Positions 9,433 through 18,032 of a stretch of 64,000 bases of DNA are shown piece by piece. The notes under the pieces are model-generated. The model ran no database searches. It saw only the letters and a list, made by a program, of their open reading frames with translations, and was not told the origin of the DNA. The first letter of the stretch is position 1. The number at the start of each line of letters is the position of its first letter. A program made the position numbers and the translations under genes. Source of the stretch: Lachnospiraceae bacterium (GTDB taxonomy: Bacteria; Bacillota; Clostridia; Lachnospirales; Lachnospiraceae); assembly GCA_015057615.1 (NCBI GenBank), contig SVEA01000011.1, forward strand, positions 1 to 64,000, given 5' to 3'.

Positions 9433-9795
9433 CTATTTCAAATTCGGATTTTCTTTTCCGCAATTCGGACAAAACGAACTTTCCTGCGGGTAAGTCGCTC
9501 CACAATTCCGGCATTTTCGATTGCCTTTCGCTATCGCGATTTCCTCTTCGTATCTGGCAATCTCTGCATCACATTTCTCGATTGCTTCGATAACATCAGC
9601 GATTTCTTCCTCCGGGTCATCTTTTAATAATTCATAACACTTCTTACCTAATTTATAGTACAGCTTTGACCGGCTTAATTCCGTTTCCTTTAACTGTACA
9701 TTTAATTTCCCCATTTCGGCAACATCCTTAGCGAAATTAGCAACTTCTTTCCCTGTCGTAGTAATTGTATCACCTAATTTATCAAAGATATCCAT
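9433..9795 (-). CDS. Small zinc-ribbon protein with N-terminal coiled coil
   Basis: A 120-residue protein: about 90 residues of charged amphipathic helix (GDTITTTGKEVANFAKDVAEMGKLNVQLKE...), then a zinc ribbon with two CxxC knuckles, CRNCG and CPNCG, at the C-terminus. Proteins of this layout are common in clostridia and have no established role. AAGGAAGG before the ATG supports the start. It is monocistronic. Confidence 0.8.
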   Translation of the reverse strand: MDIFDKLGDTITTTGKEVANFAKDVAEMGKLNVQLKETELSRSKLYYKLGKKCYELLKDDPEEEIADVIEAIEKCDAEIARYEEEIAIAKGNRKCRNCGATYPQESSFCPNCGKENPNLK

Positions 9796-9862
9796 ACTAA
9801 TAAAACCTTCCTTTCATAAAATACATACATCATTAATTATTAACGTTATTTTCCTATTCTAC

Positions 9863-9940
9863 CATGAACCCAAAAACAGTTCATGATTTTTCGCTCCGAT
9901 CGCACATTGCAAGCAAGCTTGCCTATGTTCACTACGCTGT
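9863..9940. repeat. R3 element, copy 2
   Basis: CCATGAAC...TTCATGATTTTTCGCT then CGATCGCACATTGCAAGCAA and CTTGCCTATGTTCACT, homologous to the block at 6563-6638. It lies in the 350-base gap between the zinc-ribbon gene and the GH13 gene, together with the terminator at 9993. Confidence 0.65.
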
Positions 9941-9992
9941 TATTATATCACATCGTTTCCTATTATAAAGCAACAGAAATAGGAAAACTTAA

Positions 9993-10045
9993 GAAAAAAA
10001 GAGGCTACTGCATTTTCATTCTCCTTTGTTCAATGCAGCAACCTC
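9993..10045 (-). terminator. Intrinsic terminator of the GH13 gene
   Basis: On the minus strand AGAGGTTGCTGCATT pairs with AATGCAGTAGCCTCT and is followed by TTTTTTT. It lies about 100 bases after the alpha-glucosidase stop codon. Confidence 0.8.
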
Positions 10046-10145
10046 TCTCGGTTTCATATCATAAAATGTCGTCTTTATTTTGATTTATTTTCTAACGCCC
10101 ATACTTTTGAGCATTAAATTTAGAAGAATAGCGCTTCTTGCATTC

Positions 10146-11765
10146 TTATTCCAGAAGGTACATCACCGCCTCATAAGGCTGTAAGTAATGCTCCTCATGG
10201 TTATCGTAGTTGCTGATCAGACATTTCTTATTCCTATTATATTCCTGTGGCATAGAAAACGGTACTTTTCTTCCATAGAAATTAGCAGCTACAAGCAACA
10301 CCTGATTCTCCCAGGTCCTAGTATATACAAACAACTCCGGATGATCTGCAAACAGCAGTTCAAATTCACCTTTGACGAAAATCTCATGCGTTTTTCTTAA
10401 TTGTATTAATTTTTGATAGATATGGAAAATAGAGTTTTCATCTGCCAACTCGTTTTTCGCATTGATCCTTTTATAATTCGGATTCACCTTGATCCAGGGC
10501 GTACCCTGCGTGAAACCTGCATGCTCACTATCATCCCAATGCATGGGAGTCCTGGCATTATCCCGCCCCTTCGCATAGATGGACCGCATAATCTCTTCCG
10601 GTGTATATCCCATTTCGATCCGCTCTTTATAGAGGTTAAGCGTCTCGATGTCGCGGTATTCCTCCAGTGCGTATCTTACATTCGTCATACCAAGCTCTTC
10701 CCCTTGATAGATATAAGGAGTTCCCTGCATGCCGTGAAGGAGAATGGCAAACATTTTGGCAGCTTCTACACGATATTCCTTATCGTTGCCCCACCGTGAC
10801 ACAATTCTCGGTAAATCGTGATTATTCCAGAACAAGCTGTTCCAGCCAACCTGAAACATCTCCTTCTGCCATTTTGCTAAAATAGTCTTTAGCTTTACAA
10901 AGTCCAGAGGTGCCAGATCCCATTTGTCTTTTCCCTCCTGCTGATCCAATCCGATATGCTCAAACTGGAATACCATAGAGAACTCGCTGTTATCCGGATT
11001 ACTGTATAATTTTGCCCGCTCCGGATTCGCTCCCCATGCCTCTCCGACCGTGATGATATCCCCTTTCTGAAAGGTCTCTTTCGACATCTCCCGGATATAT
11101 TCATGGAGCTTTGGTCCATTGTTGGTTATCTTTTTATCCGGTTCTTTGGCTATCTGATCAATAACATCCAGCCGGAAGCCGCCGACGCCCTTATCCATCC
11201 ACCAAAGTATCATATCATACAGCTCCCTGCGCACCTTCGGATTCTCCCAGTTCAAATCCGGCTGCTTTATAGAAAACTGGTGAAAATAATATTGCTCCAC
11301 TTCCGGCACCCATTCCCAGGCAGAACCTCCGAAGCTGGCACGCATATCATTTGGCGGTGTTCCCTCTACGCCGTCTCTCCATACATAGTAATCATGGTAT
11401 GGATTCGTCCGGCTCCTTTTCGCTTCTAAGAACCATGCATGCTCATCCGAGGTATGGTTGAGAACCAGATCCATAATAATACGGATCTCCCTCTTTTTTG
11501 CCTCCGTAATCAGCTCCTCCATATCGTTTATCGTGCCGAACATCGGATCAATATCCTGGTAATCCGAAATATCATAGCCGTTATCATCTTGGGGAGAACG
11601 GTATACCGGGGACAGCCAGATAGCATTGATTCCAAGCTCCTGTAGATAATCCAGCCGGGAGATGATACCCGGAATATCACCTATTCCATCCCCGTTACTG
11701 TCCTGAAAGCTCCTGGGGTAAATCTGGTATATGACAGCGTTCTTCCACCATCTATCTTTCTTCAT
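10146..11765 (-). CDS. GH13_31 oligo-1,6-glucosidase / glucan alpha-1,6-glucosidase (DexB/MalL type)
   Basis: Cytoplasmic exo-acting enzyme that removes glucose from isomalto-oligosaccharides. Catalytic (beta/alpha)8 motifs: DLVLNHTSDEH (about 99), nucleophile D200 in GFRLDVID, acid E242 in VGEAWG and D317 in NNHDLPR. The valine directly after the nucleophile is the known marker of alpha-1,6 rather than alpha-1,4 preference in this subfamily. The track start at 11858 adds 31 unlikely residues; the conserved N-terminus MKKDRWWKNAVIYQIYPRSF begins at 11765, with GAAAGGAG 13 bases upstream (somewhat far). It sits downstream of the GH66 gene and completes the dextran pathway. Confidence 0.95.
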   Translation of the reverse strand: MKKDRWWKNAVIYQIYPRSFQDSNGDGIGDIPGIISRLDYLQELGINAIWLSPVYRSPQDDNGYDISDYQDIDPMFGTINDMEELITEAKKREIRIIMDLVLNHTSDEHAWFLEAKRSRTNPYHDYYVWRDGVEGTPPNDMRASFGGSAWEWVPEVEQYYFHQFSIKQPDLNWENPKVRRELYDMILWWMDKGVGGFRLDVIDQIAKEPDKKITNNGPKLHEYIREMSKETFQKGDIITVGEAWGANPERAKLYSNPDNSEFSMVFQFEHIGLDQQEGKDKWDLAPLDFVKLKTILAKWQKEMFQVGWNSLFWNNHDLPRIVSRWGNDKEYRVEAAKMFAILLHGMQGTPYIYQGEELGMTNVRYALEEYRDIETLNLYKERIEMGYTPEEIMRSIYAKGRDNARTPMHWDDSEHAGFTQGTPWIKVNPNYKRINAKNELADENSIFHIYQKLIQLRKTHEIFVKGEFELLFADHPELFVYTRTWENQVLLVAANFYGRKVPFSMPQEYNRNKKCLISNYDNHEEHYLQPYEAVMYLLE

Positions 11766-11793
11766 CTTTATAACCATGCTCCTTTCAAAGTCT

Positions 11794-11905
11794 GGAGACT
11801 TTGTGCGTAGCACAAATCTCCGGTTGAAAGAATGAAATTCTTTCAACCTTAACCTCATTCCTGCGCGGCTTTTTTCTTATCATGGAGCTTATGGATGCCG
11901 CGCAG
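11794..11905 (-). promoter_or_regulatory. Three tandem hairpins in the leader of the GH13 gene
   Basis: GGAGACTTTGTGC/GCACAAATCTCC, GGTTGAAAGAAT/ATTCTTTCAACC and CTGCGCGGC/GCCGCGCAG lie one after another between GH66 and GH13. None has a classic T-run on the minus strand. They may protect or process the mRNA (inference). Bases 11906-12000 show nothing further. Confidence 0.5.
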
Positions 11906-12000
11906 CCACAAACTCGGTAGACTTTTGTAGAGTGAATGCGAATGACACAAGAAGGTCTCAGGAAATGCAACTGCCTTCTCGGACACTCTATTTTATATAA

Positions 12001-12298
12001 ATGATTAGTCCGACAAAAGCCTTCGTAATAAATCGTCTTCATCAATTTGCACAAATCAAGGTAAAACTTAAGTAATAGAAACAATATTTTAATGCGCAAC
12101 TATTTGAAGTTGTTGGCACTTAGATCACGTGTATTTTGTGATCTTATTACGTACTTCAATCCAAGTACTGCGTTTTATGCAGTGCTTTGGGGAACACGCG
12201 TTGCGAATGAAATTTGTTTCATATTACTTGTTAACACATAGATAGTGCAAATTGATGAAATCAAGTCTATAAATCGGCTTTTGTCACTCATTTCATAT
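12001..12298 (+). repeat. R1 element, copy 2
   Basis: Near-full copy with terminal inverted sequence (CGACAAAAGCC left, GGCTTTTGTCACTCAT right), core hairpin GATCAC/GTGATC inside the GGCACTTAG...CTTAT frame, and the hairpin AGTACTGCG/TGCAGTGCTT. Its right end overlaps the GH66 stop codon and it separates GH66 from GH13 in one transcription unit. Confidence 0.85.
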
Positions 12299-14192
12299 AA
12301 ATCATATTCCAATATTGCAGATAGGGCAAGGTAAATTTGATGTAATTTCCCTTGCTGTCTGCTCCTTTTTCGAAGCTAATTTCCGTACTTTTGCACTCCT
12401 TTTGATCCGGGGAGGCAAGATAGATGCTGCTGATATCCCGGTCTGTGTAGTAAGTGATCTTAAGGTCATGCGCTTCTATCGGTGCAGCCTTTTTCCCACG
12501 CTCATCCCGCCATTCATTATCGGTACCCAGTAAATTGATCAGATGCAGAATCTCATACTCAGAATCTGCCCGGGTATAGGTCCAGATCGTATCGGAGGCT
12601 CCTTCCTTCCCATAAGCATATCCCTCAATATGCACCGGATTGTCCGTCGTCCATTGACCGTCCCGCAGCAGGTTTTCATATGCTACGACAAAGTCGTACA
12701 CACGCTTCATCTGCTCCTTTAACGCTTCCTCCATGAGGATCCCATCGTCAGGATAATATTCCACATGCAGCATCCGATCCCCATTCCCAAGCTCCAGCCT
12801 GCTGCCTCCGGCAGCATATACGGCAGCATCCGCCAGAAGTACGCCGGGTGCATTCATGTATCCATTCGTTTTATAATAATTGATATACGCTTTTACTGCC
12901 AGGGACTTTCCTTTTTTGTCAAAGGAGACTGCTTTGCTATCCTCCATCGACTGCTCGATCTCTCTTACGAGAGAGGCATACGTGTCATAAGGCTTTCCTT
13001 CCCGGTCCTTATCCCATGGCCAGAATTCCGTATACAGGACATCGGTCCGGCTTACATTCGCATTCTCTATTCCCTGAGCACCTACCGGATTAAAGGAAAG
13101 GTATTTTTCTCCCAGTGCCTCTTTGGCAGCATTCAGAAACTGAGTGTAGGTATCTGTCACCTGGTAGATCGGGGTTCCATCCTCCTGATACCCAAGAGGT
13201 TCTCCGCTGGCAGTTACCATCTCCCCCCAGTCACCAACCGTATCCCCGTGCCACCCGTCAAATAAAAAGGCAGAGAATACCTTTAATTCCTCCGAGAAAA
13301 TGTGCCGTTGCCATTCTTTGTTTAGCGGATTAAGAAAATACAGATTCCCATTGCCGGAGGGCGAGATTCCCATATGAAAAGTAAAATCGCCTTTCCCGCG
13401 GTCATTTTCCTTGGCAAAATACAATTTCCAAGCATTTGCTTTTGTGTCCCTGCCGTTTTGATCCTTAAAAAAGGTATCCGTTCCCGCATAAATCATGTTG
13501 TAAGCCATATTTACCATATTGCTTTCTTTCGCTTTCTCTATATAATCCGCAATCGTTTCTCCGGAGATCTCCCTGCCGGACCAATCCTTCCAGCTCCCCG
13601 GCTCCTGCGCTGTGATTCCGTAGGCAAGCGGCTGATGATGCAGGTAATGCCAGTCATAATATTCGATCCCATTGATATGGTATCGATTCATTTGCGCAAT
13701 CTTGCTGCCTGCATCAACCTCCTTTCCAAAATCGCAAAGGTAACCGTAGCGGGGGAACTTAACCCAATCTGAGGATACATCTATACCGATCGTGTCCGAG
13801 CCGTGAAGCGCTCCCTTGTGATCCGCGAAACCCAGCTCCAGAAGATAACCGGTAAAATCCTGCACCGGAACCGTCCATTGAGCTTCCAATGTCTTAACTT
13901 CCCCGCCGGTAAGCCAAACGGTCTGTACCGGAATCTCTGCGATCACCTGCTCCAGATGCATCACCTTTAACACAATGGAGGTTTCCTTCCTCTCTTTCGC
14001 CATACTGCTTACCTGATAGCGGATCACGCATCGTTCCTCCGGGGAATACATGGCACGGTCCGTATCAAGGATCACAAGCTTGTAATCCTTCCATTCTACT
14101 TGATTTTTCCTATACATGGTATACATCATCACTCCTGCACCTGCTATTAAAATTACAATCCCAATCCGTAACCCTACTCTTTTCTTTCTCAT
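12288..14192 (-). CDS. GH66 enzyme: dextranase or cycloisomaltooligosaccharide glucanotransferase
   Basis: Endo-acts on alpha-1,6-glucan. The GH66 signature MNRYHINGIEYYDWHYLHHQP is at about 168-188; candidate nucleophile D317 in FDGWHGDTVG and acid/base E389 in VLYTEFWPW have the spacing seen in known dextranases. A single hydrophobic segment at residues 7-26 without a cleavage motif suggests a membrane-anchored, externally facing enzyme. At 634 residues it lacks the CBM35 insert common in cyclising enzymes as far as I can see, which slightly favours dextranase. It lies two bases after the permease gene, so it is translated from the transporter operon. Its last codon and TGA stop fall within the end of an R1 repeat. 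Confidence 0.9.
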   Translation of the reverse strand: MRKKRVGLRIGIVILIAGAGVMMYTMYRKNQVEWKDYKLVILDTDRAMYSPEERCVIRYQVSSMAKERKETSIVLKVMHLEQVIAEIPVQTVWLTGGEVKTLEAQWTVPVQDFTGYLLELGFADHKGALHGSDTIGIDVSSDWVKFPRYGYLCDFGKEVDAGSKIAQMNRYHINGIEYYDWHYLHHQPLAYGITAQEPGSWKDWSGREISGETIADYIEKAKESNMVNMAYNMIYAGTDTFFKDQNGRDTKANAWKLYFAKENDRGKGDFTFHMGISPSGNGNLYFLNPLNKEWQRHIFSEELKVFSAFLFDGWHGDTVGDWGEMVTASGEPLGYQEDGTPIYQVTDTYTQFLNAAKEALGEKYLSFNPVGAQGIENANVSRTDVLYTEFWPWDKDREGKPYDTYASLVREIEQSMEDSKAVSFDKKGKSLAVKAYINYYKTNGYMNAPGVLLADAAVYAAGGSRLELGNGDRMLHVEYYPDDGILMEEALKEQMKRVYDFVVAYENLLRDGQWTTDNPVHIEGYAYGKEGASDTIWTYTRADSEYEILHLINLLGTDNEWRDERGKKAAPIEAHDLKITYYTDRDISSIYLASPDQKECKSTEISFEKGADSKGNYIKFTLPYLQYWNMIYMK

Positions 14193-14194
14193 AC

Positions 14195-15088
14195 CTACTC
14201 CTTTACAGACCCCATAACAATTCCCGTAATCAGATATTTTTGCAGTATCGGATAGATCACCAATAACGGTATTACGGCTACCACAATTTTCGCCGCATTA
14301 AGATTCTTGTTCGACAGCTCTGTAATATTCTGCAATGCACTGCTGTTCATGCCGGACCGAAGCATTTCCTGAATATCAACATTTAAGGACTGTATGTAGG
14401 TCATGATCGGGTAATTCTTCGGCCTCTGGATATAGATCAGTCCGCTGTAAAAGTCATTCCAGCTTCCGACCACACTAAATAATGCGATGGTTGCCAGGCA
14501 GGGCTTTGCACACGGAAGTAAAATCTTTAGTAATACCTGTAACGGCCCAGCACCGTCAATAATCGCAGCCTCCTCCATAGATTTCGGAATTCCAAGGAAG
14601 AAATTCATCAGCAGGATAACGCTGAAGATCGGAAGGGCGCCGGGCAGAATCAAAGCCCATATGGTATTTAATAGTCCCAGCTCCTTCACGAGGATAAAGG
14701 AAGGGATCATGCCTCCGTTAAAAAGCATTGCAAAGATCAGCAGATTCATATAGATATTTCTGCCTCGGAACTCCTTACTGCTTTTTGTCAGCGGATACGC
14801 CATTAGAACAATCAGTATCAGATTAATTGCCAGCGCGATCACGACACGGGCGACCGAAATCAGGAAGGAGCGCCAGAACTGACTATCCTCTAATATTTTT
14901 TTATAAGCCGCCAGGGTAAAGTCCACCGGCAAAAGTCCGACTCTATTCGCTGTTACCGCAGCGCTTCCGCTAAAGGAAATCGCCACAATATTCCATAGGG
15001 GAAATAAGCAGCTTAAGCCGAGCAATATTACTATGACATAAATGATTACAATTCGTAATCTGGATGAAAAACTCTTATTTTCTATCAT
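14195..15088 (-). CDS. Carbohydrate ABC transporter permease (LplC/MalG type)
   Basis: Inner permease subunit of a CUT1 sugar importer, 297 residues from the corrected start. Six membrane helices and the EAA loop EEAAIIDGAGPLQVLLKILLP identify the family. The track start at 15181 overlaps the upstream permease by 80 bases; GGAGG lies 8 bases before ATG 15088 (MIENKSFSSRL). It is preceded by its partner permease (11-base gap) and followed at once by GH66, so the substrate is probably isomalto-oligosaccharide (inference). Confidence 0.93.
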   Translation of the reverse strand: MIENKSFSSRLRIVIIYVIVILLGLSCLFPLWNIVAISFSGSAAVTANRVGLLPVDFTLAAYKKILEDSQFWRSFLISVARVVIALAINLILIVLMAYPLTKSSKEFRGRNIYMNLLIFAMLFNGGMIPSFILVKELGLLNTIWALILPGALPIFSVILLMNFFLGIPKSMEEAAIIDGAGPLQVLLKILLPCAKPCLATIALFSVVGSWNDFYSGLIYIQRPKNYPIMTYIQSLNVDIQEMLRSGMNSSALQNITELSNKNLNAAKIVVAVIPLLVIYPILQKYLITGIVMGSVKE

Positions 15089-15099
15089 GGGGCAACCTC

Positions 15100-16008
15100 C
15101 TAGAATATTTTTCTGTCCGTCAGCTTCTTCGTCAGACGGTTCGCAGTCAGAAGAAGGATCATACCGACAAAGGAGCGGCATAAACCGACTGCCGAACCAA
15201 AGCTGTACTGCCTTCCGACCAGGCCGATCCGGTAAACATAGGTATCCAGCACATCCCCGGATTCATAAACGATCGGGGAATATAGGTTATAGATCTGATC
15301 AAAGCCTGCGCTTAGAATACTGGTCAGGCTCATCGCCGCCATCAAAAGAATAATGGGCAGCATCCCAGGCAGGGTGACATGCCATACCCGTTTCCACCAG
15401 GAGGTGCCATCGATTGCGGCAGCCTCATGTAACCCGGGATCGATCGACGTGATCGCCGCGAGATAAACGATGGAATTATAACCGAATTCCTTCCATACAT
15501 CCGTTCCGATAATCAAAGGCTGAAAGGTCTTATTGCTGCCCAGAAAATTGATTTTCTCCATACCAACTGCTGATAAGATTTGATTGACCGAGCCATCCAG
15601 ATTAAACATATTGACAACAACCGACGCCAATACGACCCAGGAAAGAAAATGGGGCAGATAGACGATGGTCTGTACGCTCTTTTTAAAGAATTTATGCCTT
15701 ATTTCATTAAGTAAGATGGAAAAAGCGATCGCCATAAAGGTGCCGATTATAATTTTCCCCAGTGCTATCGTTACCGTATTTCTTACGATTTTAGCGATAT
15801 CTGGCAATTGAAACATATAGATAAAATGCTTTAATCCCACGAATTTTGATCCCCACAACCCCTTCGCCGGAACAAAATCCTGAAACGCCATCAAGATTCC
15901 GACCATGGGAACATAACTAAATAATATCAGAAAGAACATCCCCGGCAGCATCATCAAATGATACATTGTCTCCGAATATCTTCTTCTGGATTTCTTCTCT
16001 TTCTTCAT
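15100..16008 (-). CDS. Carbohydrate ABC transporter permease (LplB/UgpA type)
   Basis: First permease of the importer, 302 residues, with a lysine-rich N-terminus, six helices and the EAA loop LHEAAAIDGTSWWKRVWHVTLP. AAGGAGG lies 8 bases before the ATG. It forms the membrane heterodimer with the next gene. No ATPase gene is in the operon; importers of this type commonly use a shared MsmX-like ATPase encoded elsewhere (established for Bacillus). Confidence 0.93.
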   Translation of the reverse strand: MKKEKKSRRRYSETMYHLMMLPGMFFLILFSYVPMVGILMAFQDFVPAKGLWGSKFVGLKHFIYMFQLPDIAKIVRNTVTIALGKIIIGTFMAIAFSILLNEIRHKFFKKSVQTIVYLPHFLSWVVLASVVVNMFNLDGSVNQILSAVGMEKINFLGSNKTFQPLIIGTDVWKEFGYNSIVYLAAITSIDPGLHEAAAIDGTSWWKRVWHVTLPGMLPIILLMAAMSLTSILSAGFDQIYNLYSPIVYESGDVLDTYVYRIGLVGRQYSFGSAVGLCRSFVGMILLLTANRLTKKLTDRKIF

Positions 16009-16027
16009 ACCAGTTCCTCCTTGCTAA

Positions 16028-16073
16028 TAAAAAACAGCCATACTTATAATGTCCGAAGCATGGCTGTTTTTCG
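16028..16073 (-). terminator. Hairpin between binding-protein and permease genes
   Basis: On the minus strand AAAAACAGCCATGC pairs with GTATGGCTGTTTTTT across a 20-base loop. Lying between the lipoprotein gene and the permeases, it can end most transcripts and yield excess binding protein, a common arrangement in ABC importer operons. Confidence 0.8.
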
Positions 16074-16089
16074 TTACCTTATGCTGTGA

Positions 16090-17820
16090 TTATTTTAACT
16101 GCTCTTCAATTTCTGATATAATCTGCTCTCCGCCCTGGGAATACCACTCTTTTACAAATTGATCAAAGCCGGCTTCTACTTCTATTGCACCAGTAGCCAT
16201 CTTAATAAAGGCTTCCTCCTCCAATTTGCCGAGATTTGCCCAGTTTGTTTCCATCGTCTGTGTTGTCTGCGGGAAAATAGGCGTAAGCCACACAAAGGTA
16301 TCACTCTCTGTTAAGCTCTGTATTAATGCAATTCCCTTCATACGAGAATGGTATTTTGACCAGTCAACGATTTCTGCATTGGCAGGATCCGCTAAATAGT
16401 TCTTGATATTTGAAATCACATTCTTTGACTCGGTGGTTCTTGCATCTTCGATTGCAATTTCTCCGCTCACGCCTCCTTTAATATCGGAATAGTCATCCAA
16501 TAGGGAGGTGTAGGAATTTACTTCTATATTAAACGGACGAACCGATCCATCCACACCGTCTGCCTGGTATTTCATAACCTCCGGATATTTCTCTCCTAAG
16601 GCTTTCGAATTGACAAGCTCATCATAGAACAGATTCGCAATCTTAACCGCTGCTTCAGGATATTCATAGCCTTTTCTTACCACGATGTATCCGGCTGTCG
16701 CATCATTATGCTTGCAGTTGACCTTTCCATTGGCATCCTCAATGACATATGCTTCAAATGCCGCCTTACTGTCCATAGCACGGACATTATTTAAAAGCCA
16801 GTCCGGAATATGCCAGGTACCGAAGGTAATCCCCGTCTGTCCATTTGCCAGAAGCGCCGAGATATCATCCCAGGTTCTGGTTCCCAGCTGTGGATCTAGC
16901 AAACCGGTTTTAAACCATTCTGCAACCTTAACCATCGCATTCTTCGTCTCCTGCGTCGTTGAACCGTATACGGCCTTTCCGTCTACCTTCATCCAGGTCT
17001 TTGGGAATGCACCCATCGCATACGCAATGGAGTTCATGCTGAAGGTACCGTCCGAATCACCCGATGTCAGCCAGGGTATTAATGCGATACCAACGACGTT
17101 TTCTGCCTTTCCCGGATTTTTATCCATGAACTCTCTTGCCACCATCTCCAGTTCCTCAATGGTAATGCAGTTATTGTTATCCTCATCCACGGTAATTCCC
17201 AGCTGCTCCATCCAGTCGCTGCGAATCCATACCTCACTTGGTCCGGAATCCGCATTGGTTCCCGGAAGCGCTATGATCTTACCGTCAAAGGTTACATTAT
17301 TTAATGCACGATCTCCGTAGGAAGCATAGACCTCCTTCAAATAATCGCTCGCATAGGTATGGTAGGCATCCGTTAAATCGGCGATCAAATCATTCTCATA
17401 TAATTCGATGAGTTCATCCTGGCTCACAACCTTCATCATATCCGGAATCTCACCTGCAGACAACGCTAAGGACACCTGACGGTTGTAGTCATCCCCATTG
17501 GCTTCAAATTCATCTGTAATCTTAATGTTCAACCGATCCTTTAACCAGCGTGTATACGCATTATCCTCATACGTATCCCCTTCCGGCATCTTCGGGTTCT
17601 GTAGGGTCTGTCTGCCCACCGTAACCGTAATTTCATTCTCATACGCACCGAATGGATCCGCTGATTTCGTATCCTTTGCTTCGTTCTTAGAATCCGTATT
17701 CTCTGTCTCCACCGGTTCCTTCTCTTTATCCTTTGTATGATCTGCTTTGCAGGCTGTCATGGAAAATGCCAGAACAGCTGCCAGCATTGCAGCAGAAAAT
17801 CGCTTGTATAACTTTGTCAT
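16090..17820 (-). CDS. Extracellular sugar-binding lipoprotein (LplA-type solute-binding protein)
   Basis: Captures the sugar for the two permeases. From the corrected start (MTKLYKRFSAAML, GGGAGG upstream) a signal peptide ends in lipobox FSMTAC, so it is anchored to the outer membrane face. A charged linker rich in K, D and E follows, then a family 1 binding fold. The length of 576 residues fits Lpl-type proteins. It is the first gene of the dextran operon and diverges from the YesN/YesM pair. Confidence 0.93.
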   Translation of the reverse strand: MTKLYKRFSAAMLAAVLAFSMTACKADHTKDKEKEPVETENTDSKNEAKDTKSADPFGAYENEITVTVGRQTLQNPKMPEGDTYEDNAYTRWLKDRLNIKITDEFEANGDDYNRQVSLALSAGEIPDMMKVVSQDELIELYENDLIADLTDAYHTYASDYLKEVYASYGDRALNNVTFDGKIIALPGTNADSGPSEVWIRSDWMEQLGITVDEDNNNCITIEELEMVAREFMDKNPGKAENVVGIALIPWLTSGDSDGTFSMNSIAYAMGAFPKTWMKVDGKAVYGSTTQETKNAMVKVAEWFKTGLLDPQLGTRTWDDISALLANGQTGITFGTWHIPDWLLNNVRAMDSKAAFEAYVIEDANGKVNCKHNDATAGYIVVRKGYEYPEAAVKIANLFYDELVNSKALGEKYPEVMKYQADGVDGSVRPFNIEVNSYTSLLDDYSDIKGGVSGEIAIEDARTTESKNVISNIKNYLADPANAEIVDWSKYHSRMKGIALIQSLTESDTFVWLTPIFPQTTQTMETNWANLGKLEEEAFIKMATGAIEVEAGFDQFVKEWYSQGGEQIISEIEEQLK

Positions 17821-17886
17821 CGTAAAACCTCCCACAAATATTCGAATGGTATACACTGCTCAACGGCCATTGATAAGCTTAATTCT

Positions 17887-17915
17887 AGTATAATAACAGA
17901 TCTCTTCTACGTAAA
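17887..17915 (-). promoter_or_regulatory. Candidate promoter of the dextran-uptake operon
   Basis: On the minus strand TTTACG and TATACT are 17 bases apart, about 70 bases upstream of the lipoprotein ATG. The -35 is weak (4 of 6), as expected for an activated promoter. Confidence 0.45.
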
Positions 17916-17966
17916 TGATAGAATTTCCACATTCACAATACTATTTCCATAACATTTTCAATCTAA

Positions 17967-17995
17967 TTGTGCAGATTTTCGGGAAATGTTATACT
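17967..17995 (+). promoter_or_regulatory. Candidate promoter of the regulator/kinase pair
   Basis: TTGTGC and TATACT are separated by 17 bases, 38 bases before the ATG of the response regulator. Confidence 0.5.
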
Positions 17996-18032
17996 ATATA
18001 CACCAGATACACCAGCGTTTTAGGAGGATACC

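Noticed and set aside
11785-12099. 104-codon minus-strand ORF upstream of the GH13 gene
   Set aside because: It runs through tandem hairpins and an R1 copy and has no conserved character.
16685-17320. 211-codon plus-strand ORF
   Set aside because: It is the antisense shadow of the sugar-binding lipoprotein gene, with no ribosome site or family motif. The same holds for other long shadow ORFs such as 25686-26156, 57317-58000 and 40475-41047.
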